Positions 1-11,240 of a stretch of DNA of 64,000 bases are shown here, one piece after another. Numbering within the stretch: the first letter of the stretch is position 1; the number at the start of each line of letters is the position of its first letter. Where the stretch lies: assembly GCA_003313425.1 (NCBI GenBank), contig NHZP01000021.1:124001-188000 (forward strand), read 5' to 3'. The notes beneath the pieces are model-generated. The model saw only the letters and a list, made by a program, of their open reading frames with translations. It did no database searches and had not been told where the DNA came from. Position numbers and translations under genes: made by a program. The stretch comes from Pseudopyrenochaeta lycopersici. Taxonomy: Eukaryota; Ascomycota; Dothideomycetes; Pleosporales; Pseudopyrenochaetaceae.

Positions 1-2221
1 ACAAATGACCAGAATCTGACGTATGTCTTGGCGCAGGTTCCAGCATGGTTTCTCGCGTATCTTGTTAATCCCTGTCTTTGTTGGAGGCTGAATCTTTTGT
101 TCTGCGGTTCCTGTTCTGGCCTAGATTTACCGCCGTCAAAGCCGAAAGCGGATATCGGCAGGGCATTGCCCGGAAATCTTATAGAGCAAGCCCCTTTGCG
201 TTGCTCAAAATATTCCTTGTGCCCGACTTGAGTCTTTTTTGAAACACGGTACCTAGGAGGATAAATTTGAGTTATTCTAAGCCATTAAGCAAATCACAGT
301 GTTAAACTCAAGTGTAGAGAGGCCCACCTAATTATGTGGTAAGATTCGACTTTCAGGCAAATTAGCGACCACTGGGGATTCCGAAGCATAACCTGAGTTC
401 GATCAATGCAAACAAACAAAGTATACTTCGTCAATGTAATTATTAGTGACAATACATTAGAATATCTCTAAGCTACTTGGACAAAGTTGATAAGAACTAA
501 TGTTCGAATCTACTAGGTAATCCTGTAGAAAAGCGCCAGTCTTGTCGCAAACCATGTCTCGCAAGACTGGCTGGCCGTGTGATAGAACATACACCTTTGT
601 AAATGAAACAGACTCGATAATCAGCATCAAGAGTCCGATAGTACGGTAAGTTTGACAATATTCTTGGACTAGCAATTCCCGGGTCACAGAGTTAGTCTTT
701 GCGAAGATGTATAACTCATGGAATAGGGCCTCGGGGCTTTGCAATCAGGGTTTCGATGTGTGAGAGCTTTGCCTTGATGTCGACAGGGTATGGCAATCGC
801 TCCAATCTCGTTTGAGGCACAATCATAGACCGCCAGTTGCGGCACAGTAGGGTTATTTTCTATAGAATATGTGGCTTGGTGGCAGCTAGTGAATGCTTTG
901 GAGGGGGTGGGACCGTGGGTGAAGTTCTAGATATGTTGAGTGGTCGCAAAGCTTTACCGTAAACTGTGAGCACACCCAAACGCATTGGATCCAAGTAAGA
1001 ATGCCCTTGCTTTTGTCAAGAGTCTAATCAACTTCTGCTTCCATAAGCTGAAGTAGTTATAGCAGTCTGATATACTTTGAGAAGTGTGGCTGGTACCTTC
1101 GAAAATTGGAGTGGCTTGATCATCTTGTAATTTACTGATTAATGACCAGGAGCAACCATGAAAACTAAACAAGATCTTGAAAAGATGCTGTTATAGCTTT
1201 TTGGGCAGTGATGTGTTCACTTCCATCTGAAAAGACTTGCTAGATATGGTCTGCGATTAACGGGTTTGCAACACTGTCTGACGGGCGGTTTTCGTATCAA
1301 CGTGTCTTCTTTTTTTGGGTTAGAAGATTTGAGACAGCGGATTCGAGCTCCGAGGCGTCGACTTAACTTTTATTAGGGATGCTTTTGCTCTCCTTACAAA
1401 CAGGTTCAGCATTAAGCATCTTTGTCTCCAACTAACCACATGAAACCTTGCATACGAAAGTCCACTTCTTAGACACATGCGCCAAATTTTATGTTGACCC
1501 TTGGGCCAGTCTTTACGATTCTATGCGCCTACACATCCGTGGCACCAATTGGCGATGCTTCTGAAGAGCCCAGTGAGGAACCCAGATTTGCGGCGACATG
1601 AAAATCTTATGGGCTTTGCTTGGCTTGACCAAACTATTTTAAAACAAAGATACATATTGTAGTAGTGCTGGGAGTTTCAGAAAACTGTATTGCATTTTTG
1701 TGTCCGTTGCAACACTACAGATCTTGAATTGAACGGGTTTTCATATGTAAAGACAAGGCAAGATAGCAAATAAATTATAGCATCTTCATGATGATGTGTT
1801 TAAATATGGGCCTACTTCACCAGTATTACCAATTCATCAATTTCGAACATCCAAAATGTCGTGTACGTGAATGAAGGAGCAAACGCATTGAACCGGCCCC
1901 CCCAACACGTTATGATGAACAGTAGCAGAATACATCTCTCTGTATTTTCTCAAAAGCGATCTGAGGAAAATTAAATAACGATGTGGCGATTGCAATATCA
2001 AATGTTCGGTGTGTAGGCTGATGCTAGCGGGTCAGGTGGGACGCTAGTTTGGTAGAGTCACACCAACGCCAGTGGCGCCTCAGAGTAACTTTGCCCCACT
2101 ATAAGTCTGCTGTCTGAACCCCGCTTTTCTACATGTCTATCAAAGCACAGGGTATTAGCAATTACAAACTTTAGGTTATTAACATTCTTATTTCAAAAAC
2201 CCTCATCAACGACTTTGAAAT
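1..2221. other. gene-poor region upstream of tRNA-Gln
   Basis: I see no convincing gene in this stretch. It is more AT-rich than the coding parts of the window. Its open frames are short (the longest is 95 codons, minus strand 457-744, with no ATG at its start) and resemble no family I know. No tandem repeat, terminal inverted repeat or transposase-like segment is visible. It may be decayed sequence, but I cannot demonstrate that by eye. Confidence 0.5.
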
Positions 2222-2232
2222 GGTCTAATAGT

Positions 2233-2281
2233 GTAAGTGACCTTGAGATCGTCAGCCGTGACAAGATCTAATTCCGTGCAG
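2233..2281 (+). other. 49-nt GT-AG intron-like insertion in the tRNA D-arm
   Basis: It starts GTAAGT, carries CTAAT at 2268-2272 and ends GCAG at 2281. These are the same donor, branch and acceptor signals as the mRNA introns in this window. Exact removal restores the tRNA D-arm. The boundary is ambiguous by three bases because GTA occurs at both junctions, and only one of the possible placements gives GT-AG. Inside is a hairpin: 2246-2254 pairs with 2259-2269, a 9-bp stem with a two-base bulge and a GCCG loop. How it is removed, if at all, is not shown by the sequence. Confidence 0.75.
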
Positions 2282-2307
2282 GTAGTGGTTATCACTCCGG
2301 ATTTTGA

Positions 2308-2326
2308 TCAAACTTGTCGAAATCCT
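2308..2326 (+). other. canonical tRNA intron, 19 nt, position 37/38
   Basis: It lies one base 3' of the anticodon (after A37), the standard nuclear tRNA intron position. Removing it restores the seven-base anticodon loop and the 5-bp anticodon stem. Confidence 0.85.
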
Positions 2327-2364
2327 TTCCGGCAACCCCAGTTCGAATCTGGGTTAGACCTCTC

Positions 2365-2369
2365 TTTTT
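2365..2369 (+). terminator. Pol III T5 terminator
   Basis: A run of five T begins four bases after the tRNA discriminator base, as expected for RNA polymerase III termination. Confidence 0.8.
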
Positions 2370-2860
2370 GCGAATTTGATGCCATGTGATCTAACGCACA
2401 TTCAATCTCTGAACATTGTGAGCGTTTGCGATGCTCAAGCCACGACTGAGGTCATGTATCCATTCGTCGATTTTTTGTTGTACAACAAGCCAGGCATAGT
2501 ATAGATCTGAGTGACGTGAGCCCCTCTAAGCTACCTTGTTGAAAGCAAGAGGTGTGCACGATATGGAAGATATGATCAAAGGCGTTGCACTTCATTCCTT
2601 GTCTGGTTATGAGCAAACAGCTGATTTGACTAGCAATCAGATGGACGCTCGTCACAAACCTCTAATGTGGTTTATGTTTTGACTGAGGCCTTACAGAAAT
2701 GTAGAAAAAGTCTTGTCCTACGCCCAAACATTGTTGGTTCACCACAATTGCACAAAGCATGGTGGGAATCAGATGCAGAAGAGGAAATTGAAATTCTGAG
2801 TGGCCCTAAAAGATGCTTCAGGATGACATCGTCGCACACTGCAACATGATCGCGTCTACT
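2370..2860. other. spacer between tRNA-Gln and ALG2
   Basis: No gene is recognised. This contains the 3' flank of ALG2, whose stop is at 2861. Short open frames here show no family resemblance. Confidence 0.5.
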
Positions 2861-4335
2861 TCAAAATGTTCCCTCGCCTGCTTGCTTTAATGCAAGCCAC
2901 AGGCCCCCAGCAGCCAGTACGCCCATCAAACCAACAGCAAACAATACCGCGGCGAAGGGAGTCAACGGGGGACGGATGTCTCTCCCTGCCATTGCATTGA
3001 TCTCTGATTCCAGTCTCTCGGCCATCTTCTCCTTGGAGAACTCCGCAATTACCCTCTCTTTGCCCCACTTGCCCATCTCCTGTAGCCTCTGCTCGCCATC
3101 CCCGTCTTCCAGAGCAATGCGCATGACCTCAGTCCAGTCTTGCACCTTGGTGACATCCCTCAGCCAGCCGGTCTGCCCGCTAATGACTGTCTCTGTAGGC
3201 CCACCCTCATTGGCTGCCAGGACTGGGGTGCCTGCCAGCATAGCCTCAAGCGGCACGATACCAAAGTGCTCGTGTAGCGGGGTGTAAACTAGAAGACGGG
3301 AAGTCGATAGTAGCGTAGCTTTGAAGGTGTTTGGGACAGAATGGAGGAAGAGGACGGAAATGTCGTCTGGTATGCTCTGGGCGGTGATGATATTTTGGGC
3401 GGTAGCATGCTTCAGCTCCAGCGAGTCTGCTAGGTCACACAGCTCAGTGTATGTATTCACGTTCTCTGCCACTCTGGAGTCGTATCCGCCTGCGACCACA
3501 AGCCGGGCATTTTTGCGCTCTACGGGCGATAGTCCTGCGTATGCCTTGATTGCCAATGCGACATCCTTCTTCTTCTCGAAGCGGTTTATGCTGAGAAGGA
3601 CCTTCTTATTCTTCCACAGCGGTGAGAGATGCTCAACGGACTCACTCACGCTGGTATCTACGCATGGGTACACGACGCCTGGCCGGCGATGCCTCAAGCC
3701 GGGGAAGGCCTCGCTGAAGACGCTTCTTGTGAAATTGCTGTTTACGACAATGGTATCGCTGCAGCCTGTGCTCCAGCTCTCCAGCCAGTCGAAAGGACGG
3801 CGGTACAGTGCCTTGAGAAGCCCCCCCTTCTTCGCGAGCAGCTTGTCCGGAAAGTGACAGTAGAAGATGACGCGCGGGCGGGGCTGCAGCAGCCTGAGGA
3901 GGGGTATGCCGGCGCTGAGCTGGTCGACGAAGAAGGATGAAGGCGCCAGCTCCTGGAGCTCGTCGGAGAATAGGGCAATCTGCAGGATCAGATGCACCTG
4001 GCGCAGGATGGCACACAAGATGGCGAAGCGGCCGCGGATGCTGGACGGGACAATGCTGTTTCCGCGCACTCGCACGTCGAGGGTTCCTTTGCGTCAGGGT
4101 CAGGACTCTCAGCTGCCTTATCTATGCATAAGCGGTGGGTGGTCGTCAGGTGTGGCCGAGGCTTACCATCGCGGGCCTCGTCGAAGCAGTGCTGCCGGTC
4201 GCGGTGCGAAGTGAAGACGGTCACCTTGTGCCCGCGACTCTGCAGCCCAACGGCAGCATCGATGACCAGGCGCTCCGCTCCGCCAATGCCCAGGTCGGGG
4301 TGGAAGAACACAATGCGCTGTTTCTTGCCCGTCAT
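2861..4335 (-). CDS. ALG2: ALG2 alpha-1,3/1,6-mannosyltransferase
   Basis: Adds the second and third mannoses to the dolichol-linked oligosaccharide on the cytosolic ER face, early in N-glycan synthesis. Two exons (4335-4167 and 4086-2861) are joined across an 80-nt intron (donor GTAAGC, acceptor AAG), giving 464 aa, close to the usual family length. The N-terminus carries the GT-B/GT4 glycine-rich motif ([13 protein letters not shown], about residues 11-23). The join reads [12 protein letters not shown], typical of ALG2. The family E-x7-E motif is present (EHFGIVPLE, about residues 329-337). A hydrophobic segment near residues 430-455 is a likely membrane anchor. It is divergent from VPS15, with 342 nt between start codons. 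Identification is from family knowledge of ALG2 and the motifs seen. Confidence 0.95.
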
Positions 4336-4677
4336 GATTTTTGCTTGTGACTTGAGACGGTCGGCAACGTGTTGCGACGAGCGCAGAAAGTGGGCCAGGA
4401 TCGACCTTGCCGCTTTGGTGGTAGCGCCCCAGGCTCCCTCTGTCAAGTGAAGGATGACCTCGAATGCACTGCACCTGATGCACAAGCCGCACGCTGATTC
4501 TCGCGCAAACACCGACGCATACTCTCGACACCCAAAGCAGTCCGTCTCGGATTTTCATGAATCAAGGACAGTGAAAAACAAGCATCGTGCATCGAAGCCT
4601 CTCAACATGCGGGCTACAAGGCATCAAGATTGCTCCCAACCCTAGTATCAACATACTCGACCCCGTCGACCGCCATC

Positions 4678-7600
4678 ATGGGCCAGGGCTTCTCGCTCAC
4701 CACGCTTTCGGCTGGCTCTGCCAACATCGACGTGCCGGAGCTGGCTGACCTGCAGTATGAGAAGTCTCTGGGAGCCGCTCGCTTTATGAAGGCTGTCAGA
4801 GCACGGCACAAAGACGGCCTGGTGGTAGCCCGAGTAGTTATGAAACCGTACGCCCAGTTTGACTTCCAAGCCTATGTAAAGCGTTTGCTACGTGAGTACT
4901 AGTTTGACGTCCTCCGTTTTGATTGATACCATGTTGACACGCATTAGATGAACGAAAGGAGCTCGCCGATGTGCCAAATGCGGTGGCATATCACCGCGTA
5001 ATTGAGACCGCCGCCTGTGGTTACTTGGTACGCCAATACATCCACAGCTCACTCTATGATCGTTTGAGGTGAAGACCTTTGCCCCTGTACTTTGTGAATA
5101 CCTGGCTAACCTCATGCAGCACACGCCCGTTCCTGGAAGAGATTGAGAAGAAGTGGCTGTCTTTCCAACTACTGTGTGCTGTGCGAGACTGCCATGCCAG
5201 GAACATTTTCCATGGCGACATCAAGACTGAGAATGTTCTGGTCACTTCCTGGAACTGGCTATACCTCGCCGATTTCTCGTCATCATACAAACCCTCCCAT
5301 CTACCAGAAGACAACCCTGCCGATTTCTCCTTCTATTTTGATCTTTCTGGCCGCCGGACCTGCTATCTGGCGCCCGAGAGGTTCTTGGCAGCTGGACAAC
5401 AGCCAGAAGGCGAAGGAGACGTGAACTGGGCCATGGATATTTTCAGTGTCGGCTGCGTTATTGCGGAACTATTCCTTGAGGCGCCTATTTTTTCGCTAAG
5501 CCAACTGTTTAAATACCGCCAAGGCGAGTACAACCCTGAGCATTCTCACTTGAACAAGATCCAGGACGGAAACATACGAGAATTGATTATCCATATGATC
5601 CAAATCGATCCAAATTCGAGAATGTCCGCCGACGATTATCTCACACACTGGAAAGACAAAGTGTTTCCGAGCTATTTCTATGGGTTTCTACAGCAGTACA
5701 TGTACTCGATTACCGACCCATCTTCAGGACGGAAGCCCGTTACTACTGGTTCTGAACACCTTGGAGAACCAGATGAACGGATAGAACAAGTATACAATGA
5801 TTATGACAAGATCTCTCACCTTCTATCAAGTAGTGGAGGAAAGGAAATGTCGAAACCCCATCTTGTGCCGCCCAAACCGAACGCAAGGGTTTTCCCCCTC
5901 TTCGTGGATATACCAAATTACCAACACCAAGCCTCGCCCACACCAAGTCTGGCAATCGATGACGGAAATCTGATATTCCTGACCATTGTAGTCTCTTGTC
6001 TACGAGGAACAGCAAGAGCATCAGCCCGCGTTCGCGGATTGGAGCTTCTCATGGCCTTCTCAGAACGCCTGACTGACGAAGCCAAACTTGACCGCGTAAT
6101 CCCTTATGTAGCTCAATTGCTAACCGACAAATCCGAACAAGTCAAGATTGCAGCTCTGCGTACGTTGACGCAGATTCTGGCAATGGTGCAGGTCGTGTCT
6201 CCACTTAATGCGTACATTTTCCCGGAGTATGTCCTCCCACGACTGGAAGCTTACCTTCCAGATTCCTCACCCAACCTCAGCCCTCTTGTCCGCATGCAGT
6301 ATGCATTCTGTATTGGCACTCTAGCCACTACATCTGCGCGATACCTTGACATGATTCAAGCACTACGAGCGGAAGGGTCGTTACCAGCGGCCGATCCCGA
6401 AACAGAAGAAGATCTGTCGTCTTCCGCTCATAGGAATCAATTTGATTCAGATCGCCGCATCCTACTGGAAGCGTTCGAGAAGCATACAAAGGCTCTTCTT
6501 ACAGACTCAGATGCCTCTGTTCGCCGAGCAATGCTTAGGTCCGTCTCTGATTTATGCATCTTCTTCGGCAGTCCCAGAGCTAATGACGTTGTTCTGAGTC
6601 ACTTGAACACGTATCTCAATGACCCGGATTGGTTGCTTAAGTGCGCTTTCTTCGAGGCTATTGTCGGTGTTGCTGTATTTGTAGGCGGCGCCAGTTTGGA
6701 AGGCTACATTTTACCACTTATGGTTCAAGCGTTGACCGATCCAGAGGAATTCGTTGTGGAGAAAGTCATACGAGCACTGTCTTCGATGGCGGAGCTTGGC
6801 CTCTTCCAACGCTCAAAGACTTGGGAACTAGTCGATATTGTCGCTCGGCTCACGATGCACCCCAATCTCTGGGTCCGAGAAGCAGCTGCACAATTCATCT
6901 CGGCTGCCTCAAGATACCTGTCCGTGGCGGACACACACAGTATCTTGATCAATCTAATCCGACCATATCTAAAAATTGTCCCTTCTGAGTTTTCCGAGCT
7001 ACGAATCCTCGAATCCCTAAAGAGTCCTTTGACAAGGCTTCTTGTAGAAATGGCCTCGAATTGGGCGTCACAGGCACAAAAAGGATTGTTCTGGGTTCCC
7101 GCCAGACAGCAGCAAACGTTCACATTCGGGTCATCTGATGATAGTTTGCCAGCCATTTCTGGTCGAGAACTGGACGAAAAAGTGCTGCAGAGGTTGCCGA
7201 AGAATGAAGAAGACGAAGTTTGGCTCAAAAAGCTTCGAAGCGCAGGCATGACACCAGAGAACGACTTCAAGCTTGTAGCACTGCGCGAATTTATCTGGAG
7301 GGTAACTCATCGTCGGCGCTCAGATAGTCTTGCGTCACCACCTATCAAGTTCAACAGTATTGTGGCATTGAAAGACCTTGGCATCAAGGCACTTACCGTT
7401 CTTTTCGACGAGGATGTGCAACAAGCTGTTGAACAAACAAGAAAATCGGACTCCCAACAAGAGGTGGGCCACTTGCAACCTAGAACAATTAGGGATGCAT
7501 TGCTAGATGCTTCAACAACCGATGCTGATGCACTGGCTGATCGGATGCCCCATGCCGAAAGCCAAGCCGAACGTCTAATACGAGAGGAGACGGGCACACG

Positions 7601-9479
7601 CCGCATATCAATTCCATCCCGCCCAAAGCTGTCCCCTTCCCCAAGCGATGTACGCTCAGATCTAGATTCTCCGCCATCTGAACCAGGCACACGGAGAACA
7701 TCGCTACAAGTCCCGAGAGGCTCCCCGACCACTCAATCACCAGCAGGGTCTCTTGGTGCTGGTGACCATATACACTCTCTCCATCATCGTAGTAGTGCTT
7801 TGGGTCTGCTAAGTAAAGGTGAAAACAAAGCTCTGGCTGAGATTGGTACAACGTCTGCAAATGCATTCGGGAAGGTTGACGGAGCTCATGTGCGAGAATC
7901 TTCCCGATCGCGCCAGCCCAACTCTCCACTTGCTGTTGATAGACCGCAAAGAAGCGCATCGCGAATCCGGTTCCGAAATGCACATAATTATACGGGAAAT
8001 GAGCCTGCAGTTTTGAAGCTCCTTGATTCGATGCTTCTGGAGCGTTTCCCATCTGGCGAGATCGAGTTTGGCCCTCGAATCCAGCCTTCCATTCGGCGAC
8101 AGCCTATTAGGTACAAGGACGTCCATCAGTCGCCAGCGGGGATCCCTTGGCGGCCTGAAGGTACTCTAGTAGCAAGCTTTGGTGAACACACCGCTGCAGT
8201 GACCCGGATACTGGTATCTCCGGACCAAGGCTTCTTCATAAGCGGGTCAGATGATGGCAGTGTAAAGATTTGGGATACCTCACGCCTTGAGCGCAACATT
8301 ACCCGCCGTTCGCGACAAACATACAGACTCGGCGAAGACGTCAAGGTAACAAGTCTCGTCTTCGTGGAACAAACCTACTCCTTCGTGGTGACAGGTAGCG
8401 ATGGAAGCGTGCATGTAGTGCGTGTAGACTACTACCAGGGTCAAGATGGGAGCACCAAGTTCGGACGACCCCGGTTGCTCCGAGAGTACCAGCTCACCAA
8501 AGGCGATCACGCTGTCTGGTCCGAACATTACAACGAAGACAACAGATCTGTGCTCTTGTTAGCCACCAATACTTCTAAGGTCATTGCTTTGGACTTGAAA
8601 ATCATGGAAGAGCTCTTTACTTTACACAACCCACTGAATCATGGAACACCCACATGTTTTTGCGTCGATCGAAGAGCACATTGGTTGTTACTCGGGACTT
8701 CTCACGGTGTCCTTGATCTCTGGGATCTTCGCTTCAAGTTAAGGTTGAAGGCCTGGGTATGCCATGGCGCTTCGCCGATACATCGATTATACCAAGTGTT
8801 CTTACCAAAAGCGAAAAGGACGCGACTGTACATAGCTGGTGGCACTGGCCAAGGTGAAGTCACCGTGTGGGATTTCGAGAAGCATATCTGCAAAGAAGTT
8901 TATCGCACAGGCACCTGCAAGGATATTGGGACAAAGAGCACTACGCTTATTGATCTTGATGAAGAGAAGCCAGGTGGCATGCTGGGCCGCTTCGCAACTA
9001 ACCTTGAGCCTACAGCCAGTTCTACATCCGATCATGGTGTTCGCGCACTTGCAGTGCACACACAGGCAATCGACGATAAGGGCGAGTCGAAACACACGTT
9101 TCTAATAACAGCTGGTCCAGATTGGAAGATCCGATATTGGGACATAAACCGTGCGGAAGCATCCATGGTAATCAGCGGGCTGGAATCGGATGAGGCAAAG
9201 CCTCAATACTCTACCTCGCAGCCTAGCCCAGATACTGTGGTCATCACAGAACGGCTCTCACAGCCACAGAGCCAAGCTTCAAATGGGCGCGATAGCAGAA
9301 GCTCTGTATCGAGTAGGAAAACGCCGCAAAAATCGTCGCGGTCGGGTTTGATCTCCCTACAGCAACAGCACTTGCTCAAGAGTCATCTGGACAATATATT
9401 AGACGTGGTGTTGATTGAGCAGCCCTATGGAATGGTCATCTCGGCAGACCGATCAGGCGTCATCAACATGTTCATGTAG
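4678..9479 (+). CDS. VPS15: VPS15 PI3-kinase regulatory Ser/Thr kinase
   Basis: Regulatory subunit of the Vps34 PI3-kinase complexes that act in autophagy and vacuolar sorting. Three exons (4678-4891, 4948-5068, 5120-9479) give 1564 aa, normal for the family. The start MGQG provides a glycine-2 N-myristoylation signal, which suits endomembrane anchoring. The kinase domain covers about residues 25-320, with catalytic loop HGDIKTENVL (about 143-152) and DFS in place of DFG (about 163), a known Vps15 deviation. HEAT-like helical repeats follow in the middle. A Ser/Pro-rich low-complexity linker lies around residues 880-1080. WD40 repeats occupy the C-terminal ~450 residues (for example SGSDDGSVKIWD). 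Both introns fall in the N-terminal 112 codons. Confidence 0.96.
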
Positions 9480-9907
9480 ATTCAGAGAATAGAGGGTCCG
9501 GCGCATGACATCACGGCTACATTTTGGATACTCGGGAGGATTTTGGTATAGCTCTCGACAATCACGTGCAATCGGCTCTCACGCGGCTGAGAAGCATTTG
9601 ATGGTTCGATAGCCACTTTGGCCAGCCTCCATGAAATGCATTCGTCAGCGTATGTTACAGGTTATAGTTATTCTGATCTACTTGCAGCCATTTCTCGTTC
9701 TTCATTGGCCTGTAGGTAGTTTTCACAGACTGCCATTGGCGTCCAAGCTGCGACCGGTGAACGCAAGCAAGCCCCCAGGACCTTCTTGCATATGCAGCCT
9801 TTCGTGTCTTGCAGTCATCCAAAGTGTATATCTTGTCCTTTCAGCTCCTTTGGTCCGTGTCATTGATCACTCTACCATTATTGCCTTCCCTAATCTACTC
9901 GTCCACC
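9480..9907. other. spacer 3' of VPS15
   Basis: No gene is seen. It holds the VPS15 3' flank and the promoter of the next gene. A CACGTG palindrome (9563-9568) is a possible bHLH-type (E-box) site. That reading is inference. Confidence 0.4.
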
Positions 9908-10564
9908 ATGCCATACTGCATTACGTGCGCCGTACGCTTCAGAGGTGGAGGAACCCATTGCGCGATCCACAACCCGTATCGTTCTAGCAACAGACATCAA
10001 GACTATCAAAACTACTCAAGTGACTCTACGGATCCGAGCAGTATCCGATATCGCGCCGACTATCGCCGTCGCATACGCAGCCTTCCGTTCGCCAACACCT
10101 ATGGCACCCGTGAGTCCCACGACCGATACAACAGTAATTTCAACGCTCTTGTTCGCTACGACCACGGTGCAACCACTGACGTTGATGGCGCCCTCGCCCT
10201 CGCCCAGCCCTTAGCCCATGCCTTCACAACGCTCTCCCACGCACACGCCATATCCTCAGTGACCTACTCCGTTACCCCATCTGGCGTCCAAACGCTCGCC
10301 GCCGAAGCAAACTTCGACCGTGAGCAATGTTCCGTGTGTAGACAGTGGTTTCCAGACCACCAGAAGTTGGAGAACCATCAATGGGAGTTTCCAGTGGGAT
10401 GCGAGGTACATGGGATGTGCATGCGGGTGGAAGATGCACAGTGGCACGGGACCAGTTCAAAACATGAGAGGTGTTTTGTTAGGGGCTGTGGGAGCATCTA
10501 CCGCAAGGAGGGCGGCTGGAAGGGTAGTGTTGTTGAGGGACATATAAGGAGCTGGCATTGCTGA
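9908..10564 (+). CDS. hypothetical Cys/His-rich protein
   Basis: A single-exon frame of 218 aa. I do not recognise a named family. The N-terminus has a compact cysteine/histidine cluster (CITCAVRFRGGGTHCAIH, about residues 4-21). The middle is Arg/Ser/Tyr-rich. The C-terminal third has paired Cys and His suggesting one or two treble-clef or C2H2-like zinc-binding units (CSVCRQWFPDHQKLENH, then CEVHGMC, CFVRGCGSIY and a final HIRSWHC). I chose ATG 9908 because the cysteine cluster begins directly there; the frame is open further upstream to 9809. The paired Cys/His spacing makes this look like a real fungal zinc-ribbon-type protein rather than a chance frame. Function is unknown. Confidence 0.65.
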   Translation: MPYCITCAVRFRGGGTHCAIHNPYRSSNRHQDYQNYSSDSTDPSSIRYRADYRRRIRSLPFANTYGTRESHDRYNSNFNALVRYDHGATTDVDGALALAQPLAHAFTTLSHAHAISSVTYSVTPSGVQTLAAEANFDREQCSVCRQWFPDHQKLENHQWEFPVGCEVHGMCMRVEDAQWHGTSSKHERCFVRGCGSIYRKEGGWKGSVVEGHIRSWHC

Positions 10565-11240
10565 ACCGACTAGCAGGTGGGAAGAAAAAGGAGGTTTCAG
10601 ATGGCTGGCGCAAGTAGGTCCGAAATGCAGATTTGAGCATGGCAGAGCGATTTTTGAAGGATTTCACGCAGATCTTGTCCAGATGCTGGCGCTGTGCAGA
10701 GGCTGTGTTTAAGTTTGGTACTGCGGTTTTGTTCTTGCTTGGAAAGTAGTACTATACCTTTGATCTGGCCTGCGTACAGAAGTCTAGAAAGCCAACGACT
10801 GATTCATTTTGAGTTTGGCCAACGATGCCTCATTTGCTGAGGTCATGTCCATGAATATGAGTAAAATATAATTTGTTCCACGAAGAGCTCGAACCGTCAG
10901 TTCTTGAGAGGCAGGGAAAGCACGAATGAAGCACGCTCGTTCAGCTCTTGAGCACCCGTAAAGCTCGTCAGCCTTTACAGTAATTATTCTGGAAGCTGAT
11001 TAGTTGATCCAGTCCAAAACGGAGTGACATGTGAGGGGGACGCTTTTCATGCATCTTCAAAATGGATCAAAAGCGCGCTAGTGAGGGGAACTCTTGGCTC
11101 GAAATTCGTCAGTCAAAGCAGCTCAGCGTTGAACAACTCTACACGACCGGAGCACCACCGCAAGCCTCTACCATAGCTTCCGCCTCTCTTATAGCAACAG
11201 AGCGCCCCACACGCTACAAGGTCTCGCCAACACTTTGAAA
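10565..11240. other. spacer, no gene seen
   Basis: Contains the 3' flank of the Cys/His-rich gene and the promoter of LEA1. No conserved frame or RNA gene is recognised. Confidence 0.45.

Larger units (their letters stand above)
2222..2361 (+). tRNA. tRNA-Gln (anticodon UUG) with two intervening sequences
   Basis: The segments 2222-2232, 2282-2307 and 2327-2361 join into a 72-nt cloverleaf. The acceptor stem pairs GGTCTAA with TTAGACC, and the D-arm has GTG/CAC pairing. The anticodon stem is CCGGA/TCCGG with loop TTTTGAT, which gives anticodon TTG (2304-2306). The T-arm is CCCAG/CTGGG with loop TTCGAAT, and the discriminator is T. A 19-nt intron (2308-2326) sits at the canonical 37/38 position used by the tRNA splicing endonuclease. 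A second 49-nt insertion (2233-2281) interrupts the D-arm and has GT-AG intron ends. The B box (GTTCGAATC) is intact, an A-box match survives across the insertion boundary, and a T5 Pol III terminator follows at 2365. A tRNA pseudogene with a D-arm insertion is the main alternative, but every stem is perfectly paired, which favours a functional gene. Confidence 0.88.

Noticed and set aside
457..744. 95-codon minus-strand open frame
   Set aside because: It has no ATG at its start, an upstream in-frame stop, no family resemblance and no plausible splice continuation.
2221..2361. Two separate partial tRNAs instead of one interrupted tRNA
   Set aside because: Each half lacks the complementary arm, whereas joining them pairs every stem perfectly, so a single interrupted gene is more economical.
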